Assembly: GCF_009817885.1 (NCBI RefSeq)
Contig: NZ_CP041764.1
Coordinates: forward strand, 248,001 to 312,000
From: Serratia rhizosphaerae
GTDB taxonomy: Bacteria > Pseudomonadota > Gammaproteobacteria > Enterobacterales > Enterobacteriaceae
Direction of reading: 5' to 3'
DNA: 64,000 nt
Shown: positions 24,898 to 32,583 of the stretch, piece after piece
Numbering within the stretch: the stretch's first letter is position 1
Layout of the letters: each line of letters begins with the position of its first letter
Position numbers and translations under genes: made by a program
The notes under the pieces: model-generated
The model's database searches: none
The model's input: the letters and a program-made list of their open reading frames with translations, nothing else
What the model was told of the DNA's origin: nothing

Positions 24898-26297
24898 GCT
24901 TCCGCCCTCGCTGACCTGGCATACGAACGTGTGAGAATTGTCCGCCACTCTCGACGCGCTGATGGTTCATCTCCAGGTTTGTTGAACCCGTTTTTTTGAA
25001 CGTGCTGCCAGGCCAGATCCTCTGCCGGATTTGCCGGTGGCAGCCCCTCCACGAACAACCGATCGAACGCATCATCAAAATCAATCGCCGGCACCTCACC
25101 AGTTGGCGGACTTTGGCGCTGTTGCTCCACCGCAGCGACCCGCTCAGCCCGCTGAGTGCGTTTTTTCTGCCAGGCGTTGGCGGCAACCAGATATGCTCCG
25201 AAGCCGTCAGCAGCGAACAGTCGGTTTGGTGCCAGCATGTGAGCGAGCCTCGGGTTGTTCAGCAGTTGGTCCGTGCGATGCTCAGCGACAAGTTCCAGCT
25301 CAGCTTGGGAGTAACCATCAGCCAGCCGTTCAGTGATTGCTCGCAGGGTATCGGCACGCTTAGGCGTTCTGCCGTTGATTTTTGAATTCAGAAAATCCAA
25401 TACTTCCCCAGCCTGACCAGACAACGGTTCAGCCTTGCAACCCCCTATGACCAAAACACCGGAGTCCAGGTAATCACCGCAAGAATTAACATCCCGCAGC
25501 ACAACCAGCCCGCCACCGATGGAATTCAGCTTGGTGATTGATTTTCGACGAGGGTTCTTCCAGTCCAACTCGACTCCGCAGCGGTGGCCAGCGTCATCGG
25601 TGACGAGAATATCAACCTTCCCACCTCGGCCATCGCCTCGGTCGTCCACTGGGTACTCCCGTCGGCAGGTCAGTCCATGATGGCTCAGAAACTCAACGAC
25701 TTGGTCATGCAGCGTGGCAGCATCGGTGACCGGGAATTGGTTTCGCAGTAAGCCAGCCAAAAAATACCTAAACCACTCACTCCTGCTGTCGAGTGCGCCA
25801 GGAAGGGTTTGGGTAGGTTTTTCTTTTGAAGTACTCTCTGTAGTGATCTCTGTATGAAGAACGGCTCGTTTTGACCTCTTGCAGCGTGTCATTTTGACCT
25901 TCTGCATCGGTTCAGATTGACCCGTTGCATCAGTGCAATTTGACCCGTTGCATGGGGTCATTTTGACCTCATCAGTCAGGGCGCGGTGTTCGTAGTTAAT
26001 CGCGTAAAAATTAGTCTTATCGCGGGGGTCGCTCGATAGCTTCTCGACATAGATGATTCCTTGAGCTTTCAGCGATGCAAATGCACGCTTAATCGACGAT
26101 TCAGAGAGGAATGGGAATTGCTCCATCCACTCAGCGATCGTGTTGTATACCCAGCAACGACCATCATGTTCAATGCCTGATGTCGTCTCTGTGGCCCAGT
26201 AGTGGATCTGCTGAAGCAGCATGGCCTCATTGAGGCCTACGCGCATCGCCAACTCAGAAATCACCACTATGGGACGTGAGGTAAGGAGCAAACTCAC
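24894..26297 (-). CDS. Phage replication initiation protein with an internal PD-(D/E)XK-like domain
   Basis: 467 residues, GTG start with GGAGG seven bases upstream, beginning just after the Rha stop. N-terminus (1-110): a winged-helix replication domain (MRVGLNEAMLLQQIHYW, AEWMEQFPFLSESSIKRAFA). Middle (about 185-290): GGKVDILVTDDAGHRCGVEL then DWKNPRRKSITKL, an acidic residue followed by ExD and Lys in the order of a PD-(D/E)XK nuclease. After it comes EVLDFLNSKINGR...RLADGYSQAELELVAEHRTDQL, resembling the conserved phage C-terminal domain (Phg_2220_C) of O-like proteins. No DnaC-type loader follows. Inference: it binds the phage origin and recruits host helicase; the nuclease-like part might nick or process DNA or be structural only. 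Confidence 0.78.
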   Translation of the reverse strand: MSLLLTSRPIVVISELAMRVGLNEAMLLQQIHYWATETTSGIEHDGRCWVYNTIAEWMEQFPFLSESSIKRAFASLKAQGIIYVEKLSSDPRDKTNFYAINYEHRALTDEVKMTPCNGSNCTDATGQSEPMQKVKMTRCKRSKRAVLHTEITTESTSKEKPTQTLPGALDSRSEWFRYFLAGLLRNQFPVTDAATLHDQVVEFLSHHGLTCRREYPVDDRGDGRGGKVDILVTDDAGHRCGVELDWKNPRRKSITKLNSIGGGLVVLRDVNSCGDYLDSGVLVIGGCKAEPLSGQAGEVLDFLNSKINGRTPKRADTLRAITERLADGYSQAELELVAEHRTDQLLNNPRLAHMLAPNRLFAADGFGAYLVAANAWQKKRTQRAERVAAVEQQRQSPPTGEVPAIDFDDAFDRLFVEGLPPANPAEDLAWQHVQKNGFNKPGDEPSARREWRTILTRSYARSARAEA

Positions 26298-26299
26298 GA

Positions 26300-26830
26300 T
26301 TAGCCCTCCCGTTTCTTGTGGCCAAGAGAAAGTGATTTCAGATCGTCAGGATGGATCACCAGATAACCCCGCCGCTCTGTCAGCTCGATAAAAGTGTCCA
26401 GACTGGCAACAACCTCGCCCTTCTGTACCGGCCGTGAGTCGACGATCACCCCGTTCTCCAGGGTGATGAGTAATTCGATACGTTCAGGAAATGCAGGCGC
26501 ACCCGCAGAGAGTTTTGCCTCCATCGCGTTGAAGGCGTTGATGTAGTGCTCTTTGAAAATGGCGGCGCGCTTGCCAGTAAAGCCCATTGCCAGAAAAGCA
26601 AAACCGTCTCGGGTGATTTGGTACAGTTTGTAGGTATTGCCGTTGTGCTCATAGGGAACCAGCGAAAAGTTGCTGGTTAAAAAACGTTCTGAGCATTCCA
26701 GGTTTTCAATTTTCTGGGTAACGTGCTGGTGCTGCTTGCCAAAATATTTAGCAACAGCGATAGACGTGGTAACGGCGTGACCATCGACGATGGTGATTTC
26801 AGGTTGAGTTTGGGCAGGGATAGTAGTCAT
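26300..26830 (-). CDS. Rha-family phage regulatory protein
   Basis: 176 residues from ATG 26830 with GAGG eight bases upstream. VTTSIAVAKYFGKQHQHVTQ and FSLVPYEHNGNTYKLYQITR, then DGFAFLAMGFTGKRAAIFKE, are the hallmark of the Rha (pRha) domain, named from phi80/P22 proteins that disturb growth in IHF-deficient hosts. A ~60-residue C-terminal extension has a beta pattern (IELLITLENGVIVDSRPVQK). It is first in the replication operon. Hairpins in the 26.86-27.03 kb region upstream probably punctuate transcription between this operon and the divergent higBA pair. Confidence 0.88.
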   Translation of the reverse strand: MTTIPAQTQPEITIVDGHAVTTSIAVAKYFGKQHQHVTQKIENLECSERFLTSNFSLVPYEHNGNTYKLYQITRDGFAFLAMGFTGKRAAIFKEHYINAFNAMEAKLSAGAPAFPERIELLITLENGVIVDSRPVQKGEVVASLDTFIELTERRGYLVIHPDDLKSLSLGHKKREG

Positions 26831-27145
26831 GATGACAGCCTCGTGTGATAAGTTGTTTAACTCACCACCGGAGACGCCAATCACACTGGTGGTGAGACGT
26901 ACAGGGTTGGCGTAACCGGTCACACGAGAACCCGGCCAGCCTTGCGGCTGCCCTGCACGCCCCACCATTGAGAGATGTAGCTGTGCCGCGCACAAAAAAA
27001 CCGCTTTAGCGCGGTTGTGCGCTCGTGTGAATACCGGGACGCCAATCCCGGCAGCGGATTTTGCCGCTGCACAGGGACTATAACGCCCGGCACTCTGATG
27101 ATCAAGCACTTGCGAAAACATAACAATTTTGTTATATTCCGAGCC

Positions 27146-27475
27146 ATGACCTACACTATTGAGTACTACAGCGAAGACGTCAGGCTTGAGGTAGACCAGC
27201 TGCCGATGAGTATGCGAGTTAGGTACAAGCACCTCATTGAACGCATGGAGATCTACGGTAGTAATCTTGGTGAACCGCACACCAGCCCTTTCGGTGATAG
27301 GCTTTTTGAACTTCGAATCAAAGGCAGTGATGGTATAGCCCGTGTGTTTTACTGCACTCTCGCAGGGAAACGCATCGTTATGCTGCACAGCTTCATCAAG
27401 AAAACGCAGAAGACACCGAGCGCTGAACGTAAGAAGGCTGAAACCAGAATGAAGGAGGTAAAGCATGACTGGTAA
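27146..27475 (+). CDS. higB: HigB/RelE-superfamily toxin
   Basis: 109 residues from ATG 27146. The RelE/HigB fold is clear: PMSMRVRYKHLIERMEIYGS, FGDRLFELRIKGSDGIARVF, AGKRIVMLHSFIKKTQKTPS, then AERKKAETRMKE. The conserved FELR, R(V/I)F and HSFIKKTQKTP motifs belong to the HigB-2/phage gp49-like group, ribosome-dependent mRNA nucleases. The toxin precedes the antitoxin and overlaps it by 11 bases, the normal HigBA order. It lies on the plus strand, opposite the surrounding early genes, as a moron. Confidence 0.9.
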   Translation: MTYTIEYYSEDVRLEVDQLPMSMRVRYKHLIERMEIYGSNLGEPHTSPFGDRLFELRIKGSDGIARVFYCTLAGKRIVMLHSFIKKTQKTPSAERKKAETRMKEVKHDW

Positions 27476-27773
27476 ACGCACCCCACCAACAATGACGCAT
27501 AACGAAATGGTCGCAAAATGGATGGAGGATCCAGCATTTAAAGCAGAGTACGATGCCATCGAAGAGGAGTTCGCCCTGCTTGATGAAATGCTCGCTGCGC
27601 GTAAAAATGCCGGGCTAACCCAAGCACAGGTCGCAGAACGTATGGGAACCAAGGCCACGGCAATCACTCGCATGGAAGGCAATTTAGCCTCTGGCCAGAG
27701 CGGGCCATCGTTCGCCACATTGAAAAAGTTTGCACATGCAACCGGCAAAAAATTGCAGATCCGTTTCGTGTAA
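27465..27773 (+). CDS. higA: HigA-like XRE antitoxin
   Basis: 102 residues with AAGGAGGT five bases before ATG 27465, far stronger than the toxin's site, favouring antitoxin excess. ARKNAGLTQAQVAERMGTKA, then TAITRMEGNLASGQSGPSFATLKKFAHATG, is an XRE helix-turn-helix in the C-terminal half. The N-terminal 45 acidic residues (EYDAIEEEFALLDEM) likely wrap the toxin. The helix-turn-helix should repress the promoter upstream of higB. Confidence 0.92.
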   Translation: MTGKRTPPTMTHNEMVAKWMEDPAFKAEYDAIEEEFALLDEMLAARKNAGLTQAQVAERMGTKATAITRMEGNLASGQSGPSFATLKKFAHATGKKLQIRFV

Positions 27774-27831
27774 CCTTCTGCGGCATCCATCATGGTGCCG
27801 CACCAAAAATTCATGGGATCAGTATGTAAAT

Positions 27832-28083
27832 TCACGGCTTTACCCCTACTACTGTAAACTTGCGTTCAAACTCTCTTCGACCTATCTCACAGGTTCCACC
27901 ATATCCTTCACGGCGGAATACCACCCGTAAGCGGGAATCTCTCACTACCGTCACCAGGCGCCCGCGGTCATCGCGGTATCTCATCCCAGAAATTGATACA
28001 AAACCCCGCCCCGGCACAGCTGCAGGAACCCTACCCGCTACCGCATTTTTCCAGCGTTCCATCAATTCCTGAGAAGAGCACAT
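27832..28083 (-). CDS. DUF4222-like phage protein
   Basis: 83 residues, start with GGAGGT just upstream. The core MRYRDDRGRLVTVVRDSRLR, then VVFRREGYGG, with FERKFTVV near the end, matches the small beta-rich DUF4222 proteins of lambdoid early regions. Function is unknown for the family. Confidence 0.6.
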   Translation of the reverse strand: MCSSQELMERWKNAVAGRVPAAVPGRGFVSISGMRYRDDRGRLVTVVRDSRLRVVFRREGYGGTCEIGRREFERKFTVVGVKP

Positions 28084-28125
28084 GGCGACCTCCAGATTCG
28101 CTACAATTACCCCATGAAACAGCGC

Positions 28126-28371
28126 TTAACGATTGATGCCCCGTGCCGGCAACCGGGCTTTCACTATTGGCGCTGTTCTTTTCGGCGCCTCCGGCAGATG
28201 ATTGTGTTTCGCATACCACTTAGCCCTGGCGATCACCATTTCCACCGTGGCGGTCGGCGCCGTATCCAGAAAATCTATGGCGTACCGTGCCGCAATAGCG
28301 GACTCCGCAGCGCTGTATTCGGACGATAAAATTTTTATGATCTGCTTCTGCAGGTAGTCTTTACTCAGCAT
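28126..28371 (-). CDS. Hypothetical phage protein (81 aa)
   Basis: Starts at ATG 28371 with GGAGGGG upstream and ends in a basic tail (RTAPIVKARLPARGINR). Mostly helical (KDYLQKQIIKILSSEYSAAE, AIAARYAIDFLDTAPTATVE). I do not recognise it. It lies between the YdaT-like and DUF4222-like genes in the early operon. Confidence 0.55.
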   Translation of the reverse strand: MLSKDYLQKQIIKILSSEYSAAESAIAARYAIDFLDTAPTATVEMVIARAKWYAKHNHLPEAPKRTAPIVKARLPARGINR

Positions 28372-28393
28372 GTTTCCCCTCCACGCCCAACAT

Positions 28394-28837
28394 TCAGGCG
28401 GCACGATGCTCCGAGTGTGAAAATGCATCGAGTACCGCAGTCAGTGACTCAATCGCCTCGATGGTTTCGCGGCGAATAACTTCCGGCGGTTTGCACAGAA
28501 GTGCCGCGCTGGTGGCCTCTATGCACTCACGATTGGCCACCGCCACCAGCTGGTGGGCTTCCTGTCGTTTCTTTTGCTCCGCATCGATGGCTGCGCGAAC
28601 GGCATGACTCAGTCGCTCTGCCTGCCGGCGGTAATGCGGTGTGTCGGAGCGGAACGCGCGCTGCAAAATCTGTGTGTTGTTATGCAGACGACGGGCGAAC
28701 TCATCTGCACCAGCAATAGCCTCAAGGCTTTCCAGCAGCTCGTCTCCGTGATGAGAAGTAATCAAACGGGTCACCGTCTTCCAGCCCCTCTCCCGAGCCC
28801 ACTGCTCCAGTTCGAGCGCCAGCATTTTGATTTCCAT
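28394..28837 (-). CDS. YdaT-like phage early protein (CII position)
   Basis: 147 residues. NNTQILQRAFRSDTPHYRRQ, then AERLSHAVRAAIDAEQKKRQ, resembles the NTQKIxRW...DTP..... core of YdaT from the Rac prophage. Its start overlaps the YdaS-like stop by one base, exactly the ydaS-ydaT arrangement. In Rac, RacR represses ydaS-ydaT, and their de-repression is toxic. The upstream repressor here occupies the racR position. Assigned from local similarity plus gene order. Confidence 0.68.
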   Translation of the reverse strand: MEIKMLALELEQWARERGWKTVTRLITSHHGDELLESLEAIAGADEFARRLHNNTQILQRAFRSDTPHYRRQAERLSHAVRAAIDAEQKKRQEAHQLVAVANRECIEATSAALLCKPPEVIRRETIEAIESLTAVLDAFSHSEHRAA

Positions 28838-29046
28838 CAGTCAGATCCCTTTCTGTGCTTGTCTTTATGCTGGTCGTAAATAGCGGGATCGTATTTAAGC
28901 GCCCCGCCCGTAATACGCTCGATACGAACAGCTCGTTTTTCGGGGACAAGTTCTCCCCATCGAGTTACGGCTGCTTGAGAAATTTTCAAGGCTCGAGCAG
29001 CCGCTGATTTTGAACCAAAAAATTTAATGACCGCTGTTGTGTGCAT
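28837..29046 (-). CDS. Cro/YdaS-like helix-turn-helix protein
   Basis: 69 residues from ATG 29046 (GGAG six bases upstream; an ATG two codons earlier abuts the site and is unlikely). VIKFFGSKSAAARALKISQA, then AVTRWGELVPEKRAVRIERI, is the Cro/YdaS pattern of helix-turn-helix plus a C-terminal helix. It is transcribed divergently from the repressor across a 70-base operator region. Confidence 0.85.
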   Translation of the reverse strand: MHTTAVIKFFGSKSAAARALKISQAAVTRWGELVPEKRAVRIERITGGALKYDPAIYDQHKDKHRKGSD

Positions 29047-29066
29047 GCTCATCTCCTATAACAACA

Positions 29067-29087
29067 GTTAGTAAGTTAAATACTAAC
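29067..29087. promoter_or_regulatory. Operator in the repressor/Cro intergenic region
   Basis: GTTAGTA (29067-29073) and TACTAAC (29081-29087) form a perfect 7-base inverted repeat around seven bases. A further palindrome AAGTTAACTT lies at 29100-29109, next to the repressor start. Both sit between the divergent switch genes. Confidence 0.6.
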
Positions 29088-29114
29088 CAAAGTTATGTCA
29101 AGTTAACTTATATT

Positions 29115-29522
29115 ATGGATATGAAAATAGAGACTTTGGGTGACCGCCTTTCTGCGCGGAGAAAAGAGCTGGGCCTGACTCAGCAACGGCTTGCTAACTT
29201 GGTTAGCAAGTCCAGTGTGAGTGTATTCAAATGGGAAAGCGGGCAGACAGAACCGAAGGGGGCAACACTTTTCGCCCTCAGCCAGGCTCTGAAGTGCTCA
29301 CCAACATGGTTATTATTCGGGGATGAAGAGCAGCAGCCGACACCAGCAAGCGATCTGCCAGTCGAACTAAGCGAGCAGGAAAAGAAGGTACTCAGGCTTT
29401 TTAATTCCTTGCCAGAATCCGAAAAAGAAGCTCAAATCATGCAGTTAGAAGCAAGGGTGAAGAATTTTAATAGTCTGTTTGAAGAGATGCTTAAAGTCAG
29501 AAAGCAGCAGCAACAAAAATAA
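29115..29522 (+). CDS. Short CI/RacR-like XRE repressor without peptidase domain
   Basis: 135 residues. LGDRLSARRKELGLTQQRLA, then NLVSKSSVSVFKWESGQTEP, is an XRE helix-turn-helix. ALKCSPTWLLFGDEEQQPTP is the usual linker start, but the S24 peptidase domain of lambda CI is absent. Instead a charged helical tail (ELSEQEKKVLRLFNSLPESE) ends in a Gln/Lys-rich tract. RacR has this architecture, so induction would not use RecA-driven self-cleavage. No ribosome-binding site precedes ATG 29115, suggesting a leaderless mRNA as for lambda cI; ATG 29121 is the alternative. Confidence 0.88.
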   Translation: MDMKIETLGDRLSARRKELGLTQQRLANLVSKSSVSVFKWESGQTEPKGATLFALSQALKCSPTWLLFGDEEQQPTPASDLPVELSEQEKKVLRLFNSLPESEKEAQIMQLEARVKNFNSLFEEMLKVRKQQQQK

Positions 29523-29952
29523 TTTTAAAAAATAACTAGAGCAATCAATAGGTTGCTCTTTTCTTGAACCTGGAAACTAACTTTTGTTATAAAATGAATT
29601 GACCAGCGCACTACCTTTAGTTATGTTCAATCACACCAAGCAATCACCCCGCAGTGATTACTCAGCAAAAAAGTTCCGCCGGCCCGGCGTTAAAGGGTAA
29701 TCAAGCGAACAGACAGGGCGCCCGAGACACGCGAAGAACGGGATGATTCGCAGAATAATATGATTAAGGCTTCGGAAGGTCGCCAGCAAACCAAGCAGCA
29801 ACCTTTCCAGCGAAGCTTAGTTTGATGGAGGCTGATTCAGGTGAACGACAGGCAAATTTAATAGTAAACATGCAATACCTCGTTCTGGCGGCCCGCTATT
29901 TCTCCGTTTTGTCCGCGGTAACCGCCAGCTTTTTCAGGACGCAAAGGAGAGA
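29523..29952. other. Intergenic region downstream of the repressor
   Basis: No convincing gene. A 25-codon frame at 29623-29700 (MFNHTKQSPRSDYSAKKFRR) is strongly basic and could encode a small RNA-binding peptide, but it lacks a ribosome-binding site. The rest may hold the leader of the rightward operon, which begins with AAAGGAGA before 29953. Confidence 0.5.
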
Positions 29953-30198
29953 ATGATGATTAATCAGTATCTTTATGACGTGGCCTGCGGAGAACTGGCT
30001 ATCGCCAGGTTCCTCGGAAATGCTGAACTGTGGCTCCAGGCTATGCATAAAGTAAAAGTCGCCACTCAATACCCCGGCGACCTTGATAAGGTTATCGGAT
30101 GCCTTTATGGCCTCAATACCAGGAAAGGTAGATATGAAATATCTGGCCGGTTTTATTCTTACCTGGGCGCTCGTCGTTCGAATGCCCATCAATGGTGA
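29953..30198 (+). CDS. Small hypothetical phage protein
   Basis: 81 residues with AAAGGAGA before ATG 29953. INQYLYDVACGELAIARFLG, then NAELWLQAMHKVKVATQYPG, is helical. It overlaps the following DUF1482-like gene by 65 bases. No family recognised. Confidence 0.5.
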   Translation: MMINQYLYDVACGELAIARFLGNAELWLQAMHKVKVATQYPGDLDKVIGCLYGLNTRKGRYEISGRFYSYLGARRSNAHQW

Positions 30199-30322
30199 GC
30201 CTGCAGATGCTGTCATCGATATTTATGACACACAATACGAATGTATTCAGGCGCGAGACAGCCAAAAAATAAATGGTGAATGTTATGAGGTTGACTCAAT
30301 AATTCACAGCAAGAACGTATAA
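30134..30322 (+). CDS. DUF1482-like phage protein
   Basis: 62 residues from ATG 30134 with AGGAAAGG upstream. A hydrophobic N-terminus (MKYLAGFILTWALVVRM) is followed by GEPADAVIDIYDTQYECIQA and NGECYEVDSI, with two spaced cysteines. This matches the DUF1482 family of lambdoid prophages (VVIDVY.T...C......NGxC). The hydrophobic start may be a signal or anchor. Confidence 0.7.
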   Translation: MKYLAGFILTWALVVRMPINGEPADAVIDIYDTQYECIQARDSQKINGECYEVDSIIHSKNV

Positions 30323-30439
30323 AACCTCGCAACTCGATCAATTAATGCCTTAACCAGCAGGGCTTTCTACACACTTAATTTAATAATTTGTAATACCAGT
30401 CAATTAAACCCAGAAGGATAGGTGATATTTGGAGGATAT

Positions 30440-31465
30440 ATGAAAAAATATGGCGTTGCAAAATTCCCGCAAAAAGGCGCAGCAAAAAAATTCCAACTGA
30501 AAGATCTTGCCATTGCCGTTGAAGCACCCAATAAAAAAACCGCGGTGATCCTCACGGAAGCCGAATTTATAAAATGTTATTCGGAGCATGCAGAGTATTA
30601 TTTTGATGCAAAGGTCTGGGAAGATCGCCCGGGGCTTCCCCGCCCTCCTTTTAACAAATTCTGTGACGATTTTTTTATCACCGCAGCCACCTGGGATAAA
30701 ACATCCGGCGAACCGCTCCCTCTGCCGGCAGACGCCACGGCGGCAACAGACGCTCCCCCTGTCATCATGAAATGGGTAAGAAACCTTGGCCAGGATGAAC
30801 GCGCTGCCTGCCTCGCCATATGCGGCCCGGCACAAAGGATTACAGACTCGCAATATAGCCAGGTCATCGATTTTATCAATGATGACGAAAGAAGCCGCAC
30901 CCGAGAATTGTATGACGCGATCCGCCGCGTGCCACGCGCCCTCACGTTGCTTCCGTTTCGCCAGACCGAACTTATCATCCACCTAAACAGTTCGGTAAAA
31001 GAAGCGGCGCAGTGGCCCGAGTTCCACAAGGCAATCACCGATTGGCTGGACGCCCTCACCGATGATCCAAAAACGATCTATGAAAATGTTGATGCGAAAA
31101 GCAGACCAGCCACAGAGACCGATGTAACCCTCACCGAAGGCGATACTGCAACCTATCAGATCCATGCCGATAAAACCGAACCCTCGGTGCTGACCAGCGA
31201 ACAGCAACTGACTGAGTCAATGGCGCAGCCTGAAGAACATTGCGATACCAAGCAAGCTCCGGACGCCGTGAGCCAGGATATCGATGCAGCTTCATCGGCC
31301 GAACACCCCGTGGCACCATCACCCCTTCTCACCTACAAACAGCAGCTGACTCTCGCCGCCCTCCAGGGGTTGTGTGCAAATCCCGCCTGCTACGGAGCGT
31401 ATGACGATCTTCCCGTCATGGCGACCACTCTGGCCAGCAGCGTGCTCCGCATGCAGGAAGAGTGA
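30440..31465 (+). CDS. RecE N-terminal-region-like phage protein
   Basis: 341 residues from ATG 30440 (GGAGG five bases upstream). KKYGVAKFPQKGAAKKFQLK, then AIAVEAPNKKTAVILTEAEF, resembles the non-catalytic N-terminal part of some prophage RecE/exodeoxyribonuclease VIII proteins. Residues 215-320 are low-complexity and acidic. The final 35 residues (LLTYKQQLTLAALQGLCANP, YDDLPVMATTLASSVL) form a small helical domain. No exonuclease catalytic domain and no RecT neighbour are present, so the recombination module has either been lost or never was complete. Function unknown. Confidence 0.55.
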   Translation: MKKYGVAKFPQKGAAKKFQLKDLAIAVEAPNKKTAVILTEAEFIKCYSEHAEYYFDAKVWEDRPGLPRPPFNKFCDDFFITAATWDKTSGEPLPLPADATAATDAPPVIMKWVRNLGQDERAACLAICGPAQRITDSQYSQVIDFINDDERSRTRELYDAIRRVPRALTLLPFRQTELIIHLNSSVKEAAQWPEFHKAITDWLDALTDDPKTIYENVDAKSRPATETDVTLTEGDTATYQIHADKTEPSVLTSEQQLTESMAQPEEHCDTKQAPDAVSQDIDAASSAEHPVAPSPLLTYKQQLTLAALQGLCANPACYGAYDDLPVMATTLASSVLRMQEE

Positions 31466-31683
31466 TGATGGCCAGCAAGCGCCGGCTGCGGCGCAAACAG
31501 TGTGAAGGAAAGCGGCGCCATAAAGATTTTGGCTGCGCCATGAAAGAAATCCGGTTGCTGCATCAGCGCCATGGTCATCAGGGGCAGTTGCAACCATATC
31601 GCTGCCCCTTCTGCGGCATGTTTCATGTGGGGCATACTCCCGGCCGCAACGGTATCGGATCAGGTTACAGGGGGAACTGGTGA
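31465..31683 (+). CDS. Small basic phage protein with CPFC zinc-knuckle motif
   Basis: About 72 residues; ATG 31465 overlaps the previous stop (TGATG), and ATG 31468 is the alternative. KRRLRRKQCEGKRRHKDFGC is strongly basic; RCPFCGMFHVGH pairs two Cys with two His as a zinc site. A recurrent small protein in enterobacterial prophages, probably nucleic-acid binding. Confidence 0.65.
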   Translation: MMASKRRLRRKQCEGKRRHKDFGCAMKEIRLLHQRHGHQGQLQPYRCPFCGMFHVGHTPGRNGIGSGYRGNW

Positions 31684-31928
31684 GCGAGAACGACGAGTTT
31701 ATCAATGACGAAAATGAACCGCTCGTTGAAGAGCTGGTGAAAACACTGCGCGTCTACGATGACGGGTGCGACTGGACCGCATGGCTGAACTGGAAAATGA
31801 ACAGCCAGCGACGCATCAGTGAAAAGCGGTTCGAACTTCCGCCGGCTCGGCCACAGGTAATGCCACCCACTCTTAAACCAAAGAAAAAGGCACGACGCCG
31901 CAAAGCGCGGCATAACACGGAGGAATAG
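31680..31928 (+). CDS. Small hypothetical phage protein
   Basis: 82 residues with a GTG start overlapping the previous gene by four bases. An acidic N-terminal half (ENDEFINDENEPLVEELVKT) is followed by a highly basic tail (KPKKKARRRKARH). No family recognised; coupled to its neighbours. Confidence 0.55.
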   Translation: MSENDEFINDENEPLVEELVKTLRVYDDGCDWTAWLNWKMNSQRRISEKRFELPPARPQVMPPTLKPKKKARRRKARHNTEE

Positions 31929-31932
31929 TACG

Positions 31933-32298
31933 ATGAAAAATGTTTTCGTCCCATGCGATGGCTGCACCCTGTGTTGTCGGGGGAATGCAATCAGCATCCA
32001 CCTGGAACTCGGGGATGATACAAGCCGTTATCAGACCTTCCCCCATTATATCCCGGAACTGGCAGAGAAAGGTATTGTGATGCTGGCGCACAACCCCGAT
32101 CGGTCCTGCATTTATCTGGGCGCCGACAGCTGTACCATTCACGGCGACGCGCCGGCTCTTTGCCGCGAATTCGATTGTCGGCGATTGGTCAAAGACATGG
32201 GATATACAAAAGCCAGAAAGGCTGCGAAAAAAGGATTGCTGAAGCCCGGGATCGTGACACGGGGACTGAACTTAATTCCTACGCTAAATGATTTTTGA
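31933..32298 (+). CDS. YkgJ-family cysteine-cluster protein
   Basis: 121 residues. CDGCTLCCRG near the N-terminus and CIYLGADSCTIHGDAPALCR, then EFDCR, give the eight-cysteine pattern of YkgJ/UPF0153 proteins, thought to bind zinc or an Fe-S cluster. The phage form is shorter than the chromosomal one and lacks nothing obvious. GGAGG precedes the start. Role in the phage is unknown. Confidence 0.82.
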   Translation: MKNVFVPCDGCTLCCRGNAISIHLELGDDTSRYQTFPHYIPELAEKGIVMLAHNPDRSCIYLGADSCTIHGDAPALCREFDCRRLVKDMGYTKARKAAKKGLLKPGIVTRGLNLIPTLNDF

Positions 32299-32353
32299 AC
32301 ATCAGTTTTAACGAATGTTGATCGTTATCATAAACCTGTGACCGAGGTGAGTT

Positions 32354-32581
32354 ATGGCTAACAATGAAAATTCATTTTTGACTCGCGAAGAAGTTGAACG
32401 AATGACGGGTTACAAACTGCCATCAAAACAACGCGCAGTATTGGATAAGTGCGGGATCCTCTATGTCACGGATAAAGACGGCTACCCGTCTACCACGTGG
32501 TACAGCTTAAACAACCCGCTATCGGTACGTAATGCAGCAATTAGCGGAGATAACAATGAACCAAATTTTGATGCTATCTAA
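32354..32581 (+). CDS. DUF4224 protein, integrase partner
   Basis: 75 residues with GAGGTGA before the ATG. NSFLTREEVERMTGYKLPSK, then QRAVLDKCGILYVTDKDGYP, is the DUF4224 signature. These proteins sit immediately upstream of tyrosine integrases and probably act as a recombination directionality factor. Its stop is two bases from the integrase start. Confidence 0.85.
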   Translation: MANNENSFLTREEVERMTGYKLPSKQRAVLDKCGILYVTDKDGYPSTTWYSLNNPLSVRNAAISGDNNEPNFDAI

Positions 32582-32583
32582 TT

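Noticed and set aside
26831..27835. Long minus-strand extension (about 335 codons) upstream of the Rha start
   Set aside because: It runs antisense to the clear higBA pair, has no recognisable domain, and Rha has its own start with a good ribosome-binding site at 26830.
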